Shown here one piece after another: positions 1-5,228 of a DNA stretch of 7,350 bases. The translations under genes and the position numbers were made by a program. This DNA is from Gallionellaceae bacterium (GTDB taxonomy: Bacteria; Pseudomonadota; Gammaproteobacteria; Burkholderiales; Gallionellaceae). Numbering within the stretch: position 1 is the stretch's first letter; each line of letters opens with the position of its first letter. Below the pieces are notes generated by a model. It saw nothing but the letters and a program-made list of their open reading frames with translations, was not told where the DNA came from and did no database searches. The DNA lies in contig DMCN01000096.1 of NCBI GenBank assembly GCA_003445795.1, forward strand, positions 1 through 7,350. Reading direction: 5' to 3'.

Positions 1-22
1 TCTACCATTGAACTACACCCGC
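1..22 (-). tRNA. tRNA-Gly, 5' portion only (cut by window edge)
   Basis: Read on the minus strand, the first 22 bases begin GCGGGTGTAGTTCAATGG. This is a typical bacterial tRNA-Gly start: a 7-nt acceptor strand GCGGGTG, the TA linker, the D-stem strand GTTC and the start of a D-loop with the conserved GG. The mature 5' end is placed at position 22. The anticodon, T-arm and 3' end lie outside the window, so the isoacceptor cannot be read; this 5' end resembles tRNA-Gly(UCC) genes, which is a guess from memory. The gene is transcribed away from thiS, with 39 nt between them. Confidence 0.8.
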
Positions 23-61
23 GTGTAGAATGCGGCGCGAATTCTAACACGGGCAACCACT
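23..61. promoter_or_regulatory. Divergent tRNA-Gly / thiS intergenic region with inverted repeat
   Basis: These 39 nt must hold the tRNA-Gly promoter and the thiS leader unless thiS is transcribed by other means. An imperfect inverted repeat is visible: GTGTAGAAT at 23-31 faces ATTCTAACAC at 41-50 around a 9-nt GC-rich loop, with one bulged A. Three further C-G pairs (18-20 with 51-53) are possible after a two-base bulge. On the minus strand, TAGAAT (41-46) is a fair -10 hexamer for the tRNA. The closest -35-like hexamer, TTGACG (70-75, inside thiS), is 23 nt away, which is too far for a standard sigma70 site. No Shine-Dalgarno sequence precedes the thiS start. Confidence 0.4.
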
Positions 62-265
62 GTGATCAGCGTCAACATCAACGGCGAAACACGCCAGCTT
101 TCCGGCACACTAACCGTCGCCGCCCTCATCGACGAGATGGGGCTGACCGGCAAGCGTGTCGCGCTCGAACGCAACGGCGAGATCGTGCCGCGCAGCACAT
201 TTCCCACCCAGCGCCTGTCCGATGGCGACAGGCTCGAGATCGTCGTCGCCGTCGGCGGCGGCTGA
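62..265 (+). CDS. thiS: Sulfur carrier protein ThiS
   Basis: ThiS is a small ubiquitin-like protein that carries sulfur as a C-terminal thiocarboxylate and donates it to ThiG for the thiazole ring of thiamine. The product is 67 residues, the usual size, with the beta-grasp pattern: ISVNING at the start, a central ALERNGEIVPRS segment, then GDRLEIVVAVGGG. It ends in the required Gly-Gly, here three glycines before the stop. The start is GTG at 62; an in-frame TAG at 26-28 closes the frame upstream and no in-frame ATG lies between. No clear ribosome-binding site is seen. thiG follows 18 nt downstream. ThiF, which adenylates ThiS, is not encoded in this window. Confidence 0.93.
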   Translation: MISVNINGETRQLSGTLTVAALIDEMGLTGKRVALERNGEIVPRSTFPTQRLSDGDRLEIVVAVGGG

Positions 266-283
266 ACCTACAGGTACACAACC

Positions 284-1078
284 ATGAATGACAATCTGAT
301 CATCGCAGGAAAAAGCTACTCGTCGCGACTGCTGGTCGGCACCGGCAAGTACAAGGACTTCACCGAGACGCGCGCGGCACTGGACGCCAGCGGCGCCGAG
401 ATCGTGACCGTGGCGATCCGCCGCACCAACCTCGGCCAGAACGCCAACGAGCCCAACCTGCTCGACTCCGTACCGATGTCGAAATTCACCTACCTGCCCA
501 ACACGGCGGGTTGCTATACCGCTGAAGATGCAGTGCGCACGTTGCGCCTCGCGCGCGAACTGCTGGACGGTCACTCGCTGGTCAAACTGGAAGTGCTGGG
601 CGATCCGCAGTCGCTGTACCCCAACGTGATCGAGACCATCGCCGCCGCGAAGACACTGGTAGCGGAAGGTTTCCAAGTGATGGTGTACACCTCGGACGAC
701 CCCATCGTCGCCAAGCAACTGGAAGACATCGGCTGCGTCGCTATCATGCCGCTGGCCTCGCTGATCGGCTCCGGCATGGGCATCCTCAACCCGTGGAACC
801 TGCAGCTGGTGATGGAGCGCGTGAAAGTGCCGGTGATCGTGGACGCGGGCGTGGGCACCGCTTCCGATGCCGCCATCGCGATGGAATTGGGTTGCCACGG
901 CGTCCTCATGAACACCGCCATCGCCGGTGCGAAAGACCCGGTGCTGATGGCAAGCGCGATGAAGAAAGGCGTGGAGGCCGGACGTGAGGCCTATCTGGCC
1001 GGGCGCATGCCGAAGAAACTGTACAGCGCCAGCCCGAGTTCGCCGACAGCGGGCATCATCTCCTCGACACGCAGCTGA
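284..1078 (+). CDS. thiG: Thiazole synthase ThiG
   Basis: ThiG condenses 1-deoxy-D-xylulose 5-phosphate, ThiS-thiocarboxylate sulfur and dehydroglycine (iminoacetate) into the thiazole phosphate moiety of thiamine. The 264-residue product has the family's length and TIM-barrel landmarks: LLVGTGKYKDF (17-27), RRTNLG (46-51), LVKLEVLGD (99-107) with K101 the expected Schiff-base lysine, the phosphate-site segment MPLASLIGSGMGILNP (155-170), VIVDAGVGTASDAA (184-197), GVLMNTAIA (206-214) and the C-terminal ASPSSP stretch. The ATG at 284 lies behind a weak AGGT. The stop TGA (1076-1078) shares its last base with the trmB ATG, which suggests translational coupling. Neither a glycine oxidase (ThiO) nor a tyrosine lyase (ThiH) is nearby to show how dehydroglycine is made. 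Confidence 0.96.
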   Translation: MNDNLIIAGKSYSSRLLVGTGKYKDFTETRAALDASGAEIVTVAIRRTNLGQNANEPNLLDSVPMSKFTYLPNTAGCYTAEDAVRTLRLARELLDGHSLVKLEVLGDPQSLYPNVIETIAAAKTLVAEGFQVMVYTSDDPIVAKQLEDIGCVAIMPLASLIGSGMGILNPWNLQLVMERVKVPVIVDAGVGTASDAAIAMELGCHGVLMNTAIAGAKDPVLMASAMKKGVEAGREAYLAGRMPKKLYSASPSSPTAGIISSTRS

Positions 1079-1773
1079 TGAGCGAAACAGAAGACCTCAG
1101 CAAGCGGCATATCCGCAGCTTCGTGCTGCGCGCTGGCCGCGTCTCGGTCGCGCAGCAGCGTGCCATCGACACCTGGCTGCCGCGCTACGGCATCCCCTAC
1201 ATCACACGACAGCTCGATCTCGACCAGGCATTCGGGCGCAAAGCGCCCAAGGTTCTGGAGATCGGCTTCGGCATGGGTGACAGCACCGCGACCATCGCCG
1301 CGGCGCATCCCGAAATCGACTATCTCGCGCTGGAAGTACACACGCCGGGCGTGGGCAACCTGCTCAAGCTGATCGATTCCGAGCATCTGAACAATATCCG
1401 CATCATGCAGCACGATGCCGTGGAAGTGCTGCGCGACATGATCGCGGACGGCACGCTGGACGGCGTGCACATCTTCTTCCCCGACCCCTGGCACAAGGCC
1501 CGTCATAACAAGCGGCGCCTGATACAGTCGCCGTTCATCGCGCAACTGGTGCAGAAACTCAAACCCGGTGGATACATCCATGTCGCCACTGACTGGCAGG
1601 ACTATGCCGAGCAGGTGCTGCGCGTGCTGAGCGAGGAACCGCAACTGGAGAACACGGCGGCCGATTACGCCCCCCGCCCGGACTACCGTCCACTCACCAA
1701 GTTCGAGCAGCGCGGACTACGCCTCGGGCATGGCGTGTGGGACCTGGTCTTCCGCCGCAAGAAAGATCTGTAG
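1078..1773 (+). CDS. trmB: tRNA (guanine-N7-)-methyltransferase TrmB
   Basis: TrmB transfers a methyl group from S-adenosylmethionine to N7 of G46 in the tRNA variable loop. The 231-residue product is full length and shows the class I methyltransferase motif LEIGFGMGDST (60-70), the acidic residue E87 in LALEVHTPGVG, HDAVEVL (112-118), the family signature FFPDPWHKARHNKRR (133-147), ATDW (170-173) and the C-terminal RPLTKFEQRG (204-213) followed by LGHGVWDL. The start overlaps the thiG stop by one base (TGATG). The last 57 nt, coding for the conserved LGHGVWDL tail and a basic end, are also the antisense of the hemW 3' end. The stop codon sits at the centre of a small inverted repeat. Confidence 0.96.
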   Translation: MSETEDLSKRHIRSFVLRAGRVSVAQQRAIDTWLPRYGIPYITRQLDLDQAFGRKAPKVLEIGFGMGDSTATIAAAHPEIDYLALEVHTPGVGNLLKLIDSEHLNNIRIMQHDAVEVLRDMIADGTLDGVHIFFPDPWHKARHNKRRLIQSPFIAQLVQKLKPGGYIHVATDWQDYAEQVLRVLSEEPQLENTAADYAPRPDYRPLTKFEQRGLRLGHGVWDLVFRRKKDL

Positions 1774-2931
1774 CAGATCGTTGAGGAAGCGCCGACCCCT
1801 CTCGGTCGGCGCGATGCGTTGTCCTTCGCGCAGCAACAGTCCGCGCTTCTCCGCTTCTTCCAGCTCACGCCGTATCACCAGCAAGGGCAGGCTGGTGCGT
1901 TCCTGAAACAGCGTCTCGTCGAAGCCGCCATTCAGCCGCAGGGCATTCATCATGAACTCGAAGGCGAGATCGTCCTTGCCCAGCAACTGCTTGTCCTGCG
2001 CGACACTTTCCATGTAGGCCTGCGGTTGCTTGGGGCGCGCTTGCCGTATCACTTTGTCGTGGAAGCTCAGCTTGCTGTGCGCACCCGCACCGATGCCTAG
2101 GTAGTCGCCGAACTGCCAGTAGTTGAGGTTGTGGCGCGATTGCTTTTTCGGCTGAGCGAAGGCGGAAGTCTCGTAATGTTCGTAGCCGTGTGCGGCCAGC
2201 ATCTCCTCGATGCGCTGCTGCATCTCGCTACTGGCGTCGTCGTCGGGCACTTCCGGCGGCTGATGCGCGAACAGCGTGTTCGGCTCCAGCGTCAGGTGGT
2301 AACAGGAAAGGTGTTGCGGTTTGAACTGCAATGCGGTCTGCACATCCTGCAACGCTTCATTCAAGGTCTGCTGCGGCAGCGCGTACATCAAGTCGAGGTT
2401 GATGTTGTCGAAGTGCTGTTGCGCAATCGCGATTGCCCGCTTGGCTTCATCGGCAGAATGGATACGTCCCAATGCCTGTAAGTGCGCATCGTTGAAACTC
2501 TGGATACCCAGCGACAGCCGGTTAACCCCGGCATCCTTGAACTGCGCGAACTTGTCCGCCTCCACCGTTCCCGGGTTCGCCTCCAGCGTGATCTCGGCGT
2601 TGAGATCCAGCGGCAGCAGCATGCGCACCTGGCGCAGAATCTCCCCGACAGCCGCCCCGCTCAACAGACTGGGCGTACCACCGCCGAAGAACACGGTGTA
2701 GACCTTGCGCCCCCAGATCAGCGGCAGCGCCATCTCCAGATCTCGCACCAAGGCCTCAACGTATTCTTTTTCCGGAAACCCACCACCACGCGCCTCGTGC
2801 GAGTTGAAATCGCAATACGGGCATTTGCGCACGCACCAGGGAATATGGATGTAGAGCGATAGCGGCGGCAACGCTTGGAAGTTCACCACCTGCGACTTGA
2901 GGCCGACGGGTTGCAACGGGTGGGCGGGCAT
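1717..2931 (-). CDS. hemW: Haem chaperone HemW (radical SAM, HemN-like)
   Basis: HemW binds haem and an iron-sulfur cluster and is thought to deliver haem to membrane proteins. It is often misannotated as oxygen-independent coproporphyrinogen oxidase HemN. The 404-residue product has the radical-SAM motif CVRKCPYC (C33, C37, C40) followed by DFNSH; HemN has an extra Cys just after this motif, which is absent here and favours HemW. Other landmarks are FFGGGTPSLL (81-90), LEANPGTVEADKF (116-128), GVNRLSLGIQSF (135-146), HNLNYW (267-272) and a C-terminal winged-helix-like part ending FLNDLLQIFLAAE. The ATG at 2931 gives about 15 more N-terminal residues than E. coli HemW and has no clear Shine-Dalgarno; GTG codons at residues 15-16 are alternative starts. 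It lies 17 nt after rdgB. The last 18 codons overlap trmB. Confidence 0.93.
   Translation of the reverse strand: MPAHPLQPVGLKSQVVNFQALPPLSLYIHIPWCVRKCPYCDFNSHEARGGGFPEKEYVEALVRDLEMALPLIWGRKVYTVFFGGGTPSLLSGAAVGEILRQVRMLLPLDLNAEITLEANPGTVEADKFAQFKDAGVNRLSLGIQSFNDAHLQALGRIHSADEAKRAIAIAQQHFDNINLDLMYALPQQTLNEALQDVQTALQFKPQHLSCYHLTLEPNTLFAHQPPEVPDDDASSEMQQRIEEMLAAHGYEHYETSAFAQPKKQSRHNLNYWQFGDYLGIGAGAHSKLSFHDKVIRQARPKQPQAYMESVAQDKQLLGKDDLAFEFMMNALRLNGGFDETLFQERTSLPLLVIRRELEEAEKRGLLLREGQRIAPTERGRRFLNDLLQIFLAAEDQVPHAMPEA
1765..1779. repeat. Perfect inverted repeat centred on the trmB stop codon
   Basis: GATCTG (1765-1770) and CAGATC (1774-1779) are perfect reverse complements. The three bases between them are the TAG stop of trmB. 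The element lies inside the 3' end of hemW on the other strand. A 6-bp stem with a 3-nt loop is small, and no T-run follows on either strand, so a classical intrinsic terminator is not supported. Confidence 0.5.
1789..1812. repeat. 9-bp perfect hairpin 15 nt past the trmB stop, inside hemW
   Basis: GCGCCGACC (1789-1797) pairs perfectly with GGTCGGCGC (1804-1812) around a 6-nt loop CCTCTC. The stem is strong and GC-rich. It lies just downstream of trmB and within the hemW codons for the TERGRR region. Neither strand has a T-tract after the stem. It could act as a 3'-end stabiliser or pause site for trmB mRNA, or be a by-product of hemW coding. Confidence 0.5.
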
Positions 2932-2948
2932 GTGCGTCAGTTTTGCGC

Positions 2949-3542
2949 CTAGTGTTTCAATTTCAGTTTTTCCAGCAGCACCTTCATCGCTTTGCCCCGG
3001 TGACTGATCGCGTGTTTTTCATCATGAGTCAGCTCGGAACTCATTTTGCCGAAGTCGGGCAACCAGAACATCGGGTCGTAGCCGAAGCCGCCGTCGCCGC
3101 GTTCCTCGTGCGCGATCTCGCCCCACCACTCGCCTTCGGCGATCACAGGTTGCGGGTCGTCGGCATGGCGCACCAGCACCAGCACGCAATAGTAATGTGC
3201 ACGGCGATCCGTTACGCCCTGCATGTCCTGCATCAATTTGTCGTTGTTGCGCCGGTCGGATTTGGGATTCTCTCCGGCATAACGCGCCGATTGCACGCCG
3301 GGCGCGCCGCCCAGCGCTTCGACACAGATACCGGAATCGTCCGCCAGTGCAGGCAGGCCGCTCGCGCGGCTGACATGGCGCGCCTTGGCCAGGGCGTTTT
3401 CGACGAAGGTGCAATGCGGCTCTTCGGCTTCGGAGATGCCCAACTGCGCCTGCGTCACCACCTCGATGCCGAGCGGCGCCAGCATCCTTTCGAACTCGCG
3501 CAGCTTGCCCGGGTTGTTGGAGGCGATGACCAGCTTGTTCAT
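2949..3542 (-). CDS. rdgB: dITP/XTP pyrophosphatase RdgB (HAM1 family)
   Basis: RdgB hydrolyses non-canonical purine triphosphates (dITP, ITP, XTP) to monophosphates and so keeps them out of DNA and RNA. The 197-residue product matches the E. coli length. Motifs seen are the N-terminal nucleotide site ASNNPGKLREF (7-17), TFVENALAKARH (45-56), ALADDSGICVEALGG (65-79) with the catalytic D69, GAPGVQSARYAGE, GGFGYDPMFWLP (151-162) and the C-terminal ISHRGKAMK (179-187). The start at 3542 is chosen because the protein then begins with the family's MNKLVIASNN; a longer in-frame reading back to 3710 only adds antisense-like sequence from within rph. Its ATG overlaps the rph TGA in a 4-nt ATGA, so translation is probably coupled. 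Stop is TAG. Confidence 0.96.
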   Translation of the reverse strand: MNKLVIASNNPGKLREFERMLAPLGIEVVTQAQLGISEAEEPHCTFVENALAKARHVSRASGLPALADDSGICVEALGGAPGVQSARYAGENPKSDRRNNDKLMQDMQGVTDRRAHYYCVLVLVRHADDPQPVIAEGEWWGEIAHEERGDGGFGYDPMFWLPDFGKMSSELTHDEKHAISHRGKAMKVLLEKLKLKH

Positions 3543-4255
3543 TTGCTCAACGCCGCCCGCTGCATCTCGCCCAGTTGCATGATGCCGTGCTTGGCCAGTT
3601 CCAGCAGCGTGTCCATCTCTTCGCGCGAGAAGGGATGGCCTTCGGCCGTGCCCTGCACTTCGACAAAGTGGCCGCTGCCCAGCATCACCACGTTCATGTC
3701 GGTATCGCAATCGGAGTCTTCGGGGTAATCGAGATCGAGTACCGGCGTGCCCTGATAGATGCCGACCGAGATGGCGGCAACTGAATCTTTGAGCGGGCTT
3801 TCTTTCACCAGCCCCTTTTGCATCAGCGTGCTCACTGCATCATGCAGCGCCACATAGGCACCGGTGATGCTGGCAGTGCGCGTGCCGCCGTCGGCCTGGA
3901 TCACGTCGCAATCCAGCGTGATGGTGCGCTCGCCGAGCTTGCCAAGATCGACCACGGCGCGCAGGCTGCGTCCGATCAATCTCTGTATCTCCTGTGTGCG
4001 GCCGGATTGCTTGCCCTTGGCCGCCTCGCGGCCCATGCGTTCGCCAGTGGAACGCGGCAGCATGCCGTATTCCGCCGTCACCCAGCCCTCGCCGCTGCCT
4101 TTCTTGTGCGGCGGCACGCGTTCTTCCACGCTGGCGGTGCAGATGACCTTGGTATCGCCGCACTCGATGAGCACGGAACCTTCGGCATGTTTGGTGTAAT
4201 GGCGGGTGATACGGATAGCACGGAGCTGGTCTGGCTTACGCTGACTTGGACGCAT
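3539..4255 (-). CDS. rph: Ribonuclease PH
   Basis: RNase PH is a phosphorolytic 3'-5' exoribonuclease that trims tRNA 3' ends and other RNAs. It usually works as a hexameric ring. The 238-residue product has exactly the family length. Visible features are the N-terminal MRPSQRKPDQLR, CTASVEERVPPH (39-50), GWVTAEYGMLPRST (57-70), the phosphate-binding arginines R86 (SGRTQEIQRLIGR) and R126 (ADGGTRTASITGA), and the catalytic acidic cluster LDLDYPEDSDCDTDMN (173-188) with D180 and D186 in the places of the known active-site aspartates. It looks fully functional. The start at 4255 has a GAGG Shine-Dalgarno 7-8 nt upstream; an upstream extension to 4588 runs through the PP2C gene in another frame and is rejected. 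A TATAAT lies in the 49-nt gap to the PP2C gene. Confidence 0.97.
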   Translation of the reverse strand: MRPSQRKPDQLRAIRITRHYTKHAEGSVLIECGDTKVICTASVEERVPPHKKGSGEGWVTAEYGMLPRSTGERMGREAAKGKQSGRTQEIQRLIGRSLRAVVDLGKLGERTITLDCDVIQADGGTRTASITGAYVALHDAVSTLMQKGLVKESPLKDSVAAISVGIYQGTPVLDLDYPEDSDCDTDMNVVMLGSGHFVEVQGTAEGHPFSREEMDTLLELAKHGIMQLGEMQRAALSK

Positions 4256-4289
4256 GACGGAACCTCGGAATTGGAATTGAACGGCAGGG

Positions 4290-4295
4290 ATTATA
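4290..4295 (-). promoter_or_regulatory. Candidate -10 element (GCTATAAT) for rph-rdgB-hemW
   Basis: The 49-nt gap between the PP2C stop and the rph start contains, on the minus strand, CGCTATAATCCC with a consensus TATAAT. A start site about 7 nt downstream would give a leader of roughly 28 nt containing the rph Shine-Dalgarno. The hexamer 17 nt upstream (CCAGGG) is a poor -35 and there is no TGn extension. It may therefore be a weak or activator-dependent internal promoter, or chance. Confidence 0.35.
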
Positions 4296-4304
4296 GCGGA
4301 CTTG

Positions 4305-5117
4305 TCAGAAGCCCCTGGGTTCTGGGCGCTCGTCCAGCATGATGCACATCGGCATGTCGGTCGTGTGTTCCTCTTCCTGTTCCCCCAAGCGCGCCACCAC
4401 CGCGGTGGTATTGTCTGCACGTATGGAATCGCGCAACACCGCCATTTCGGCCAATTCAACGAGTCTTTCCTGCAGGTCGGCAACCGAAGACAGTTTTGCC
4501 ATCTCCCCGTCCTCCAGGGGACTCCAGAAACCGTCGCTGCACAGCAACAGGGTATCACCCGGTTGCACCGCAGCCGGCGGCGAGACATCGACGTAAAAGA
4601 TGTCTTCCACTCCGCCCAGACAATTGGTGATCTTGTTGCGGTCGGGGTGTGTCTTCATCTCGTCCGCGCCGATGATGCCCCAGTCGGCCCACTGCTGAAC
4701 CACCGAGTGGTCATGCGTCACATCGGCCACCTTATTGCCGCGCAGCAGGTAGCAGCGCGAATCGCCCGCGTGGGCCCACCACATATGACCATCCTGTACC
4801 AGCGCGGCGACGCAGGTGGTGCCCGGACTGCCGCCCAGTTCCTCCTGGCGCGCATAGTCGAAGATGGCGTCATGCCCGGCGCGCATGGTCTCGCGCAAAA
4901 AGACTTCCGGCTCTTTCACGCGCCCGTCCTTGAGGCGGCCGAAGGCGCGCATGAAGGTCAGTACCGCAATCTGCGCTGCGATCTCGCCATGCAAATGCCC
5001 GCCCATACCGTCGGCCAGCACCAGCAGCAGCGCGTCACTGGTATAGGCATATCCCACGCGATCCTGGTTGTACTTGCGGGCACCGATATGATTGGTCTGG
5101 TGGACGGCGAACTTCAT
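4305..5117 (-). CDS. PP2C-family serine/threonine protein phosphatase
   Basis: The 270-residue product has all PPM/PP2C landmarks in order: GARKYNQDR (12-20) with the metal-site D19, VLADGMGGH (33-41) with D36 and G37, SPGTTCVAALV (97-107), WAHAGDSRCYLLR (114-126), VTHDHSVVQQW (133-143), LLCSDGFW (191-198) with D195, and ADNTTAVVARL (234-244) with D235. The metal-binding aspartates are intact, so Mn/Mg-dependent dephosphorylation of Ser/Thr-phosphorylated proteins is expected. No signal peptide or membrane segment is seen, so it is probably cytosolic. A roughly 25-residue acidic tail (EQEEEH...PRGF) follows the catalytic fold. The start has an AGGG Shine-Dalgarno 5 nt upstream. It leads the operon with rph, rdgB and hemW. 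A partner kinase of the type often paired with such phosphatases is absent from this window. The substrate cannot be told. Confidence 0.93.
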   Translation of the reverse strand: MKFAVHQTNHIGARKYNQDRVGYAYTSDALLLVLADGMGGHLHGEIAAQIAVLTFMRAFGRLKDGRVKEPEVFLRETMRAGHDAIFDYARQEELGGSPGTTCVAALVQDGHMWWAHAGDSRCYLLRGNKVADVTHDHSVVQQWADWGIIGADEMKTHPDRNKITNCLGGVEDIFYVDVSPPAAVQPGDTLLLCSDGFWSPLEDGEMAKLSSVADLQERLVELAEMAVLRDSIRADNTTAVVARLGEQEEEHTTDMPMCIMLDERPEPRGF

Positions 5118-5228
5118 CTTATCCCTGATTTATTGCCCCCGTTACTGTCCGGGAAGCGGTTATAAGCCCCAATCGTAATATAATGCGCCGCGTTCAGCCC
5201 ATGTTTTTTCTACCTACCGGAGTCCGCA
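5118..5228. promoter_or_regulatory. Divergent promoter region between the PP2C operon and yicC
   Basis: This 111-nt gap separates two outward-facing operons and must drive both. It is more AT-rich than the surrounding genes. Facing yicC, a perfect TATAAT at 5179-5184 would place a start near 5191 and give a leader of about 38 nt that includes a T6 run (near 5204-5209) and a GGAG Shine-Dalgarno (5219-5222). The hexamer 17 nt upstream of that -10 (GCGGTT, 5156-5161) is a weak -35. Facing the PP2C gene, TATAAC (5159-5164) is a possible -10, again without a good -35. The two candidate -10 sites lie about 15 nt apart, so polymerase bound at one could hinder the other. Confidence 0.5.

Noticed and set aside
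23..61. TPP riboswitch or T-box in front of thiS
   Set aside because: Only 39 nt are available and no TPP-riboswitch core sequence is seen.
110..898. A 262-codon minus-strand open frame opposite thiS and thiG
   Set aside because: Antisense shadow of conserved genes with low-complexity His/Arg/Gly-rich composition.
991..1644. A 217-codon minus-strand open frame opposite trmB
   Set aside because: Antisense to the strongly conserved trmB core and without recognisable motifs.
1789..1812. Intrinsic terminator for trmB or hemW
   Set aside because: The stem is strong, but no T-run follows on either strand and the site is inside hemW coding sequence; kept only as an inverted repeat.
3165..3185. 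Short CACCAG tandem repeat
   Set aside because: It is a few repeated codons within rdgB on the opposite strand, not an array.
3543..3710. Extended N-terminus of rdgB (start at 3710)
   Set aside because: The added 56 residues are out-of-frame rph sequence, and the family's N-terminus begins at the ATG at 3542.
2943..3728. A 261-codon plus-strand open frame opposite rdgB and the end of rph
   Set aside because: Shadow of rdgB/rph; no conserved pattern in its product.
4256..4588. Extended N-terminus of rph (start at 4588)
   Set aside because: The added 111 residues come from another frame of the PP2C gene; the start at 4255 has a ribosome-binding site and gives exactly 238 residues.
4302..5165. 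A 287-codon plus-strand open frame opposite the PP2C gene
   Set aside because: The PP2C motifs are complete on the minus strand; this frame has no recognisable motif and is a shadow.
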